A stretch of 64,000 nucleotides of DNA from Steroidobacter sp. (GTDB lineage Bacteria > Pseudomonadota > Gammaproteobacteria > Steroidobacterales > Steroidobacteraceae): the NCBI GenBank assembly GCA_025929585.1, contig JAICPY010000003.1, positions 34,217-98,216 of the forward strand, written 5' to 3'. Below the pieces are notes generated by a model. The model ran no database searches. It worked only from the letters and a program-made list of their open reading frames with translations, and was not told the DNA's origin. Both the position numbers and the translations under genes were made by a program. Positions 41,902 to 49,891 of this stretch are shown in pieces; positions within the stretch are counted from its first letter, which is position 1, and every line of letters starts with the position of its first letter.

Positions 41902-44166
41902 ATGGCACAAACACTGCGAATGACACGTCGGCAATTCGTCATCACGAGCGCTCAGGTTGGCGGCGGCATGGCGCTTTCTATCGCCGCAGGCGACGCGGTT
42001 GCGGCCGCGCTTGCGCATCGTGAGCCGTGGAGCCGACCGTTAGGTCGCGGAGCTGTCGAGATCAATCCTTGGATCTCGATTTCCCCTGATGACTCGGTTC
42101 TGATCCGAGTCGCAAGTCCTGAAAGCGGCAACGGTGTCATGACTCAGTGCGCGATGACCGTCACCGAAGAGCTGCGATGCGATTGGGCGAAGGTGCGGGT
42201 GGAATCCATATCCTTGAATCGCGACTACCAAGAGAATCTCGTCTACTCGACACCGGGGGATTTCGTTGCCACCTTCGCGGGGCGCTCGACCATTCCGGAG
42301 CGAATGGAGTATCTGCTGCAGCTTGGGGCGAGCGCGCGAGAGCGGCTAAAAGCTGCTGCCGCGGAACGATGGGAAGTCAATCCGGCGGAAATCGACGCGA
42401 GCAACGGCGTTCTAACCCACAAGGCATCGGGGAGATCCTTGCGCTACGGTGAGATCGCCGATCACGCAGCAACGATCAAGTTGCACTATGAACCCGCGCC
42501 GAAGCCAGCCAGCGAGTGGACGTTCTTAGGCAAAGCAAGCCCGACGAAGCTTACGAATGCATCGATCGTGGATGGAAGCGGTGTTTTCGGCATCGATGTG
42601 CGAGTACCGGGAATGAAGTACGCAGCCTTGATGCAGTCGCCCGTTCATGGCGGCAGACTCAAGAGCTACGACTTCGATGTGATCAAGAACATGCCGGGAG
42701 TTCGCGGCGTCGCGGTCGTCGAACCCAGCGCGCCTCGCAAACAAGTTAGATGGCGTCTATCCGATCAGGACAACGCGCCTCAAGCTGCAATCGCGGTTGT
42801 CGCGGATCACTACTGGCAAGCGCGCAGCGCATTGGAAGCTCTGCCTGTGCAATGGGATCCCGGCGATGGCGCGCGATGGAAGACGACCGAACAGCTCTAC
42901 GACGCCGCACTCGAAGTGCTCGAGAAGCCGGGCGAGACGGTAGACAAAGATCAGGGCGATGCCTTGCAATTGCTCGCGAGTTCGAAGCGGCGTGTAGATG
43001 CGACGTACATGACGCCGTTTTGCGATCAAGCGCCGATGGAACCCCTGAATGGCACCGCGTTGGTCACGGCCGACCGCGTCGATATCTGGCACCCGTCGGC
43101 GATTTCCATTCAGGCTTATTGCACCGCTGCGGAAGAAGCCGGCATTCGTCCCGAGAACGTGCATCTTCACCAGACACTGGTCGGTGGCAGCTTCGGTCGC
43201 AGATTGTTCGGCGATGATGTTTGTATGGTCATCGCCGTTGCCAAGCGATTTGCCGGCACGCCGATCCAGGTGATTTGGTCGCGTGAAGAGATGACGCGTC
43301 AAGGCCGTTATCGCTCGTTGAAGGCTATGAAGCTTAGTGCGGCGCTTGGCGGAGATGGCTTGCCGATCGCGCTGCATACCAGACTAGGCGCGTTCATCAA
43401 GTCAGGACAAAACGGCTTGATGGATGGGGCCTACGCAAACGGCCTCATCCCGAATGTGCGCGTGGAATCCACGCGCGTGCCGCTGCACATTCTGCATGGT
43501 GCGTACCGAGCACCCGGCTACAACTCGATTGCGTTCTTCGTCGAGTCATTCATCGACGAGTGTGCGGTCGCCTCTGGAATGGATCCGTTGGAGTATCGAT
43601 TACGCATCTTCGACAAATGGCCGGATGCGGGCTGGAAGAAATGCTTGGAGGAGGTCGCGGCCAAATCGAATTGGGGCGAGAGGTTGCCGCGAGGCCAAGG
43701 ACAGGGACTAGCGATCTCGAACTGGGCCATGCGCGGCAAGCCACACTCTGGGACGACGGTTGCCGTGGTAGCAAAGGTAAATGTGACACGTGCAGGCGAG
43801 TTGACGGTCGAGCGGCTGGATCTCGCGTTCGATTGCGGGCGCATCTTGAACCGCGATGCGGTGCTCGCTCAGTTGCAGGGCGGGATGTTGTTCGGTCTGA
43901 ATATGTCATTGAACGAGGAGCTCACGATCCATGATGGGCAAATCGTCGAGGGCAACTTCGATCGATACCCGATGTTGCGCATGGCAGAGATTCCAAAGAA
44001 GCTGGAAGTGCACTTCGGCGCGTTGTCCGGTCACGATCGCTTCAACGAAGTCGGTGAACCGCCGGTCGGGCCGGTGGGACCCGCAGTCGCGAACGCGATC
44101 TTTCGGGCAACGGGCAAACGCATCCGAACGATGCCGTTCCGCAAACACGACCTGCGGTGGACATGA
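41902..44166 (+). CDS. iorB: Molybdopterin-binding subunit of xanthine dehydrogenase-family oxidoreductase (IorB-like)
   Basis: ATG follows GAGG at 8 bases. The 754-residue protein has a Tat signal (MTRRQFVITSAQVGGGMALSIAAG). Molybdenum-cofactor segments include GGSFGRRLFGDD, GAYRAPGYNSIAFFVESFIDE and GEPPVGPVGPAVANAIFRATGKR. The last contains the invariant Glu (NEVGEPP) that acts as base. With IorA it hydroxylates N-heterocyclic or aldehyde substrates in the periplasm. No coxG/MobA-like maturation gene is adjacent. Confidence 0.93.
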   Translation: MAQTLRMTRRQFVITSAQVGGGMALSIAAGDAVAAALAHREPWSRPLGRGAVEINPWISISPDDSVLIRVASPESGNGVMTQCAMTVTEELRCDWAKVRVESISLNRDYQENLVYSTPGDFVATFAGRSTIPERMEYLLQLGASARERLKAAAAERWEVNPAEIDASNGVLTHKASGRSLRYGEIADHAATIKLHYEPAPKPASEWTFLGKASPTKLTNASIVDGSGVFGIDVRVPGMKYAALMQSPVHGGRLKSYDFDVIKNMPGVRGVAVVEPSAPRKQVRWRLSDQDNAPQAAIAVVADHYWQARSALEALPVQWDPGDGARWKTTEQLYDAALEVLEKPGETVDKDQGDALQLLASSKRRVDATYMTPFCDQAPMEPLNGTALVTADRVDIWHPSAISIQAYCTAAEEAGIRPENVHLHQTLVGGSFGRRLFGDDVCMVIAVAKRFAGTPIQVIWSREEMTRQGRYRSLKAMKLSAALGGDGLPIALHTRLGAFIKSGQNGLMDGAYANGLIPNVRVESTRVPLHILHGAYRAPGYNSIAFFVESFIDECAVASGMDPLEYRLRIFDKWPDAGWKKCLEEVAAKSNWGERLPRGQGQGLAISNWAMRGKPHSGTTVAVVAKVNVTRAGELTVERLDLAFDCGRILNRDAVLAQLQGGMLFGLNMSLNEELTIHDGQIVEGNFDRYPMLRMAEIPKKLEVHFGALSGHDRFNEVGEPPVGPVGPAVANAIFRATGKRIRTMPFRKHDLRWT

Positions 44167-44482
44167 GACGTGAGGCAACGGTCCGTGGTCCTCGGTCTGC
44201 GGCCAGAACGCAGCAACACCTCTCACGCAGTGTGAGATCACAAGCTGCTGATTTCCGGAGCCTGTTTCTCGGGAAACCGCAGGCCCAAAGGAAATGCCAC
44301 TTAAGTTGAGGCGTTGACGCTCGACAGTTGACCGCGAGAACGGGCCCTCTTGCTGCCAACCGCCAACGTGCTGCCACGGCGTCCTACGGTCCAAAGCCCC
44401 ACTGCCTCTCTTCACCGATGCACACCGCGCTTCAGCTTGAGTAAGATACGGCGCTTCCTTTTTGACGAGTCGAGCGCCTTTC
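44167..44482. other. Gene-free stretch with decayed heptamers
   Basis: Acggtccgtggtcctcggtctgcgg at 44178-44202 reads as 7-base units GGTCCGT, GGTCCTC, GGTCTGC. 44308-44335 holds gcgttgacgctcgacagttgacc and 44352-44372 gccaaccgccaacg, relics of the CCGTCAA family. No gene is supported. Confidence 0.55.
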
Positions 44483-45010
44483 ATGAGCATGTCCTTGCGC
44501 GAGCAATTGCTGGCCGCCGGGTTGGGCACCAAGAAGCAGGCCAAGCAGGCCGAGCGCCATCAGCATCAACATTCGAAGAACAAGGCCGTGGCCGAGGCGG
44601 AGCGGCAGAAACGCGCTGCGGAAGCACAAGCTGCCAAAGCAGCTCGTGATCAAGAGCTCAATCGAAAGCGCCAGGAGAACGCCGAGAGAAAGGAACGCTG
44701 GGCACAGATCAAGCAGTTGATCGAGGAGCATCGCTTACCCAAGCCGGAGAGCGATGAGTATTTCAATTTCATCGATCGCGGCAAAGTTCGACGCTTTCCG
44801 GTCGATGGACCGTTGCGCGAGCGAATCGTCAAAGGTGAAGTCATCATCGTGCGCTGCGAGGGCCGTTACGATGCTGTCGTTCCGGAGATCGCAGAAAGAA
44901 TCAGAGAGCGCGAACCGCGCGCCGTCATCTCGCTGGATAAGCCCCACGAGGAGATCGCTGAAGACGATCCATACAAAGACTATGTCGTTCCCGACGACTT
45001 GATGTGGTGA
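44483..45010 (+). CDS. DUF2058 family nucleoprotein-like protein
   Basis: ATG 44483 (MSMSLREQLLAAGLGTKKQAKQAER) is chosen over 44462. The 175-residue protein opens with the DUF2058 helix and a long charged coiled coil (KNKAVAEAERQKRAAEAQAAKAAR). The globular end has YFNFIDRGKVRRFPVDGPLRERIVKGEVIIVRC and IPxxIAERI-type residues. Members such as YaiL associate with polysomes or nucleic acid. Function is not settled. Confidence 0.88.
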   Translation: MSMSLREQLLAAGLGTKKQAKQAERHQHQHSKNKAVAEAERQKRAAEAQAAKAARDQELNRKRQENAERKERWAQIKQLIEEHRLPKPESDEYFNFIDRGKVRRFPVDGPLRERIVKGEVIIVRCEGRYDAVVPEIAERIREREPRAVISLDKPHEEIAEDDPYKDYVVPDDLMW

Positions 45011-45032
45011 GGGAGGACGAGGGAGGAAGGAA

Positions 45033-45182
45033 GAGAGTCTGAAGTCTGCGGTCCGTAGTCCGCAGGTAAGAAGAAGACGAGGCTGGCGAGTGGCGATGCG
45101 TAGATACTGCTGATCGAGCTCCAAGGCAGAGTGCGGAACCTTGTCTCTTCAATTTCTGGCCACGGACTGCGGACTAACTGCC
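45033..45182. repeat. Heptamer inverted element (GTCTGCG / CGGACTG)
   Basis: Gtctgaagtctgcggtccgtagtccgcagg at 45037-45066 is 7-base periodic and faces ggccacggactgcggactaactg at 45159-45181. The right arm is just before the DUF1653 start. Confidence 0.7.
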
Positions 45183-45197
45183 CCTAAAAAGACCCGC

Positions 45198-45425
45198 ATG
45201 CTCAAACTCGGACGCTATCGTCATTTCAAAGGTAACGAATACGAAGTGCTCGGCGTTGCCAAGCACTCCGAGTCGTTGGAAGAATTCGTTGTCTATCGAG
45301 CGTTGTATGGCGAACGCGGGTTATGGGTCCGCCCGTTACACATGTTCACGGAGATGATCGAGCGCGAAGGCGAGCTGGTGCGTCGCTTCGAGTATGTCGA
45401 GAAGAGAGAAGGCGATAGGGGATAG
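45198..45425 (+). CDS. DUF1653 domain protein
   Basis: ATG 45198 begins MLKLGRYRHFKGNEYEVLGVAKHSE, the DUF1653 start; the track start at 45141 lies in the repeat arm. The 75-residue protein has LEEFVVYRALYGERGLWVRPLHMFTEMI, the family signature. It is a small SH3-like beta-barrel of unknown function. The C-terminal REGDRG comes from the start of the next repeat element. Confidence 0.88.
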   Translation: MLKLGRYRHFKGNEYEVLGVAKHSESLEEFVVYRALYGERGLWVRPLHMFTEMIEREGELVRRFEYVEKREGDRG

Positions 45426-45516
45426 CAAGAGTTAGACGAAGGTATTCACTAGAGCTAAGCGACATTCCGATCCTCGATCTATCGCCTATCCGCTATCCCC
45501 TATCGCCTTCTCTCCT
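45404..45516. repeat. Heptamer inverted element (GATAGGG / CTATCCC)
   Basis: Gagagaaggcgataggggatagc at 45404-45427 faces atcgcctatccgctatcccctatcgccttctctcc at 45480-45514. The arms are almost perfectly complementary across GGCGATAGGGGATAG. It spans the stop of the DUF1653 gene. Confidence 0.85.
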
Positions 45517-45648
45517 ACGGTTTTCCACTACGTTCTCGCGCCAATCTCAGCAAATTGCGTGTGCTAAGTTGGCGGCGGCTTCGCGGCGCAATAGTGCTAG
45601 GGTGCGAGGGGCCAAAACAGCACGGATGTCGTTTCTGTCCCGAGATAG

Positions 45649-46224
45649 ATGAAGTCACCATTAAACAAGGGCGCCTCGAAGCTGTGGCTCGGATCATGCG
45701 TGATCTTGGCCAGCTTGATCGCGAGCGTAGCCGGCGCGCTCGCGACCTCTGAATATCAGCTAAAAGCCGTCTTTCTCTTCAATTTCGCGCAGTTCGTCGA
45801 ATGGCCCGAGGCGGCGTTCGACGACGCGACTGATGAGCTGAAGATTTGCGTACTGGGAGAAGATCCTTTCGGTACCGAGCTTGAAGCAGTCATGGAGGGC
45901 GAGCGCATCGGTGGGCGTCCCATCGGCATCGAACGGGTTCCCGCGGGCGAAACAGCTGCGCATTGCCATCTTGTTTACGTTAATCAAAATGCGGAAAGCG
46001 ACCTACGACAAACCCTGCAAGCCCTGAATGGAAAGCCGGTTCTCACTGTCGGTGAGACCGAAGCGTTTACCGCCTCAGGCGGGATCATTCGGTTCTTCAC
46101 CGAAGACAACAAAGTTCGATTGCGGATCAATCCTCGGGCGGCCGAACAGTCGCATTTGCGGCTGAGCTCCAAGCTGTTACGCAGCTCGCAGATCGTTGCG
46201 AAGGAGAACGGCAGTGCCCCTTAA
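45649..46224 (+). CDS. YfiR family periplasmic protein (DUF4154)
   Basis: The 191-residue protein has a signal peptide (LWLGSCVILASLIASVAGALA) and the YfiR core: EYQLKAVFLFNFAQFVEWPEAAF, LKICVLGEDPFG, HLVYVNQNAESDL and GGIIRFFTEDNKVRLRINP. In the YfiBNR system YfiR is a periplasmic repressor of a membrane diguanylate cyclase. Here the partner is a histidine kinase with an extracytoplasmic domain, whose gene overlaps the end of this one. It may therefore regulate kinase activity. Confidence 0.9.
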   Translation: MKSPLNKGASKLWLGSCVILASLIASVAGALATSEYQLKAVFLFNFAQFVEWPEAAFDDATDELKICVLGEDPFGTELEAVMEGERIGGRPIGIERVPAGETAAHCHLVYVNQNAESDLRQTLQALNGKPVLTVGETEAFTASGGIIRFFTEDNKVRLRINPRAAEQSHLRLSSKLLRSSQIVAKENGSAP

Positions 46225-48649
46225 CGGCAGATCCGTTCGTCAGCGCCTCGTCAGCATCACGCTATTCACGAGCGCCGCGGCGATTGCGCTCACCTGTATC
46301 GGCTTCGGCAGTTACGAGTACTTCGCTTCTCGCAATCGATTGTTCGAACAAGTAAACACACTGGCTCGCATCATCGCGACCAACAGCACGGCTGCCTTGG
46401 CATTCCAGGACGAGCGTGATGCGCGCAGCGTGTTGGCGGCGCTCAGATCGGAGCCGACTATCAAAGCGGCTGCCCTGTATGACGCGCAAGGAAACTTGTT
46501 CGTCAGCTTCCCTTCTGAACCAGAGGAAAAAATACCGGATCAACCGGGTCTCGAAGGGTTCGAATTCATTAACGGTTATTTGCAAGGCTATCAGCCGGTG
46601 CGGGAACTGGCGGACCAGACGCTCGGTTCGTTGTATCTGCAGGCCGATGCCGGCGTCATCTATCAGCGCTTCTGGCTGTACGCGCTGATCGCCGCGATCG
46701 TGATGAGTGTGTCTTTGTTGTTTGCCTATGTATTGTCCCGGCTGCTGCAAGAGCGCATCTCCCGTCCGATTCTCTCGCTCGCAGATACGGCGCGGGCGAT
46801 TTCGCAAAGAGCTGATTTCACCGTGCGCGCACCGGACGTGGGCGACGGAGAATTCGCGATACTCACCAGCGCCTTCAATCAGATGCTGGGCCGAATCGAG
46901 GTGCAAAACACGGCGTTGAAGGACAATGAATCGCGTCTTCAAACGCAGCTTGCGCGTCTGGATCTGCTGCAGCGGACCACGCGCGCGATCGGTGAGCGCC
47001 AAGACTTGCACAGCATCTTCCAAGTCATACTTCGTAATCTCGAAGACAACCTACCGATCGACTTTGGCTGTGTGTGTCTATTCGAGCCTGAGCTCAAGAA
47101 ATTGACGATCGAGACGATTGGAGCGCGCAGCGCGGCTAAAGCGCGCGAGATGCAACTCGAACCCGGCGCACTGTTGCCGGTCGATGAGAACGGCTTGTCC
47201 CGGTGCTTGCGTGGCGTGCTCGTCTATGAGCCGAATGTCAGCGAGGTGTCGTTCGCGTTTCCGCAGCGGCTAGCCAGTGCGGGCTTGTTGTCGTTCGTCG
47301 CGGCGCCCTTGATTGTAGAGAGCAAAGTGTTCGGTGTGCTGATCGCCGCGCGCCACAAGGCAAACGCGTTCGTCAGTGCCGACTGCGAGTTCTTGAGGCA
47401 GCTAAGCGAACACGTGGCATTGGCGAGCCATCAGACCCAGCTGTACTTGGATTTGCAGAAGGCGTACGACAACCTGCGGCTGAGCCAGCAGACGATTCTG
47501 CAACAGGAGCGTCTGCGCGCACTTGGACAAATGGCCAGCGGTGTCGCTCACGACATCAACAACGCGATCTCGCCCATCGCGCTCTACACGGAGTCGCTGC
47601 TGGAGCACGAGACCAACTTGAGCGAGCGTGCGCGAGGATATCTGCGGACGATCCAACGCGCGATCACAGATGTCGCGCAGACCGTGACACGCATGCGCGA
47701 GTTCTATCGTCAACGCGACCAGGAAGCGTCGCTGATGCCGGTGGACCTCAATGAGATGGTGGATCAGGCACTCAATCTTACGCGCGCGCGTTGGAGCGAC
47801 ATGACGCAAGAGCGCGGCATTGTCATCGATGTGCGGACAGAATTGGCCGGCGAACTGCCTAAAATCCTCGGAACCGAAAGCGACATACGCGATGCATTGA
47901 CGAACTTGGTCTTCAATGCCGTGGATGCAATGCCAAACGGAGGCACGCTGACGGTTTGCACCAAGGAAACTTTCGATACCGACGGACGGCTGGGAGTTGC
48001 ACTGGAAGTGGCGGATACCGGCACGGGCATGGATGAGGAGACACGGCGCCGATGTATCGAGCCGTTCTTCACGACCAAAGGCGAACGCGGCACCGGGATG
48101 GGCTTGGCCATGGTCTACGGCATGGCCAAGCGTCACGGAGCGCAGATCGAAATCCACAGCGCGGTGGGCCAAGGCACGACGATCCGTTTGCGCTTCCTGA
48201 TCGCTCAAGGCGGCGCCGAGCACGCGATTACACCCAGCCTCCTCGTCGCTGCCACTCGGCAACGTCTGCTCGTAGTGGATGACGATCCCTTACTGCGCGA
48301 GGCGTTGTTTCGCATTCTCGAAAGCGATGGCCATGAAGTGACGACGATGGACGGCGGCCAAGCCGGCATCGATGCATTCAACGAGGCGTATCGTGCCGGC
48401 CAGCCTTTCGATGCCGTGATGACCGACCTTGGCATGCCTTATGTGGATGGTCGAAGTGTCGCCGCCGCCGTCAAAAAACTCTCCCCGCGCACGCCTGTCA
48501 TTCTCTTGACCGGCTGGGGCCAACGACTCAATACCGAACAATCTGTCCCCGCTCACGTCGATGTCGTCTTGAGCAAACCTCCCAAACTGCCGGAACTACG
48601 TCGCACGCTCGCGCAGCTGCAGATGGCAGCGCATGAGCAACGCGCATAA
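46214..48649 (+). CDS. Hybrid sensor kinase: CHASE8-like - HAMP - GAF - HisKA - HATPase - REC
   Basis: GTG 46214 follows AAGGAG at 7 bases and fits better than the TTG at 46196. The 811-residue protein has a first membrane helix (VSITLFTSAAAIALTCIGFG), a periplasmic domain that looks CHASE8-like (TLARIIATNSTAALAFQDERDARSVLAAL), a second helix near residue 160 and a HAMP region. A GAF domain, the H-box GVAHDINNAISPIALY, HATPase (NLVFNAVDAMP, DTGTGM, GTGMGLAMV) and a C-terminal receiver (VMTDLGMPYVDG) follow. It is coupled with yfiR by an 11-base overlap. Confidence 0.9.
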   Translation: MPLNGRSVRQRLVSITLFTSAAAIALTCIGFGSYEYFASRNRLFEQVNTLARIIATNSTAALAFQDERDARSVLAALRSEPTIKAAALYDAQGNLFVSFPSEPEEKIPDQPGLEGFEFINGYLQGYQPVRELADQTLGSLYLQADAGVIYQRFWLYALIAAIVMSVSLLFAYVLSRLLQERISRPILSLADTARAISQRADFTVRAPDVGDGEFAILTSAFNQMLGRIEVQNTALKDNESRLQTQLARLDLLQRTTRAIGERQDLHSIFQVILRNLEDNLPIDFGCVCLFEPELKKLTIETIGARSAAKAREMQLEPGALLPVDENGLSRCLRGVLVYEPNVSEVSFAFPQRLASAGLLSFVAAPLIVESKVFGVLIAARHKANAFVSADCEFLRQLSEHVALASHQTQLYLDLQKAYDNLRLSQQTILQQERLRALGQMASGVAHDINNAISPIALYTESLLEHETNLSERARGYLRTIQRAITDVAQTVTRMREFYRQRDQEASLMPVDLNEMVDQALNLTRARWSDMTQERGIVIDVRTELAGELPKILGTESDIRDALTNLVFNAVDAMPNGGTLTVCTKETFDTDGRLGVALEVADTGTGMDEETRRRCIEPFFTTKGERGTGMGLAMVYGMAKRHGAQIEIHSAVGQGTTIRLRFLIAQGGAEHAITPSLLVAATRQRLLVVDDDPLLREALFRILESDGHEVTTMDGGQAGIDAFNEAYRAGQPFDAVMTDLGMPYVDGRSVAAAVKKLSPRTPVILLTGWGQRLNTEQSVPAHVDVVLSKPPKLPELRRTLAQLQMAAHEQRA

Positions 48650-48664
48650 GGATCCTCACGAACG

Positions 48665-49849
48665 ATGTCTACGCCTTTGATCATCAAACCGAAGCTGCTC
48701 ATCGTCGATGATGAGTTGGTGCAGATGCGAGCCATGTGCGACACGCTCGATCAGCAAGGCTACTCCGTCACCGGCTCGACTTCGCCTCAGCAAGCGTTAC
48801 AGTTGCTGCGCGAGGAGCGCTTCGACTTGGTGATCACCGATCTGACGATGCCGGACATGGATGGCATCGCCTTCTTGAAAGCGGCGCGCGAGATGGATCC
48901 TCACCTCATCGGCATCGTCATGACCGGCCATGGATCCATCGATACGGCAGTCGCTGCCATGAAGGCGGGAGCATTCGACTACATCCTCAAGCCGTTCACC
49001 CTGCGTTTGATTCGGCCCGTGCTCGATCGCGCAGTGAGCGTGCGCAGATTGATGAAAGAAAATGTTCAGCTACGCGAGACCGAAGAGCTGATCCGCAACT
49101 TGAACGCGAGATTGGAAGGGCTCGTGGAAGAGCGCACGCGCCAATTGACCGATGCGAATCGCGAGCTGGAAGCGTTTGCGCATTCGATCTCGCATGACTT
49201 GCGCGGGCCGCTGCGCGCCGTCAACAACTTCGCCAATCTGTTGGCTGAAGAATATAGCGAAAAGCTAGATGATCGCGCGCGCGGGTACTTCGATCGGGTC
49301 TTGACCTCCGCGAATCGTATGGAGCAGCTGATCGACGATCTAATGCGCCTCTCGCGCATCAACGGCGCGGATTTGCGCCGCGCGGACATCGACGTGTCGA
49401 AGATGGTCGCGGGAATCATCGCAGAGTTCCAGGCACGCGAACCCGATCGCCACGTGGATACCGCGATCCGAAACGGTCTGCACGCCAAAGCCGATCCCCA
49501 ATTGCTGCGTATCGCGTTGGAGAATCTCGTCGGCAATGCATGGAAGTTCACCAGGAACGCCGACTCTCCGAAAATCGAATTCGGAGCCGCGGATACGAAT
49601 TCCGAGCTTTTTTACGTGCGCGACAATGGCGCAGGTTTCAACGCCGAGCATGCCAAGGATCTGTTCGTGCCCTTCCGGCGTTTACACAGCGCGACGGAGT
49701 TTCCGGGCAGCGGCATCGGTTTATCTATCGTGCACCGAATCATTCGCAGGCACGGCGGACGTTTGGAGGCTGAAGGCTCGCCCGGTCATGGCGCAACTTT
49801 CTATTTCAGCATCCCAGAGCCAGCGGACAATTCCCTAACGGGGCATTGA
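48665..49849 (+). CDS. Receiver-linked histidine kinase (REC - HisKA - HATPase)
   Basis: The 394-residue soluble protein has an N-terminal receiver (LLIVDDELVQM, D63 in VITDLTMPDMDG, K109 in LKPFT), a coiled coil, the H-box AFAHSISHDLRGPLRAVNNF and an HATPase domain (NLVGNAWKFTRN, DNGAGF, GSGIGLSIVHRII). The arrangement is that of phytochrome- or bacteriophytochrome-type response-regulator kinases. It lies 15 bases after the hybrid kinase, so a phosphorelay between the two is likely. Confidence 0.9.
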   Translation: MSTPLIIKPKLLIVDDELVQMRAMCDTLDQQGYSVTGSTSPQQALQLLREERFDLVITDLTMPDMDGIAFLKAAREMDPHLIGIVMTGHGSIDTAVAAMKAGAFDYILKPFTLRLIRPVLDRAVSVRRLMKENVQLRETEELIRNLNARLEGLVEERTRQLTDANRELEAFAHSISHDLRGPLRAVNNFANLLAEEYSEKLDDRARGYFDRVLTSANRMEQLIDDLMRLSRINGADLRRADIDVSKMVAGIIAEFQAREPDRHVDTAIRNGLHAKADPQLLRIALENLVGNAWKFTRNADSPKIEFGAADTNSELFYVRDNGAGFNAEHAKDLFVPFRRLHSATEFPGSGIGLSIVHRIIRRHGGRLEAEGSPGHGATFYFSIPEPADNSLTGH

Positions 49850-49856
49850 TGCTCGC

Positions 49857-49891
49857 GATGAAGTGATGAGGTGAACAAGGTGATAAGGACG
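49857..49891. repeat. Octamer array at TonB receptor start
   Basis: Gatgaagtgatgaggtgaacaaggtgataagg is a GTGATGAG-type array. It supplies the GTG that the ORF track uses as start of the TonB receptor, so that start is doubtful. Confidence 0.65.
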
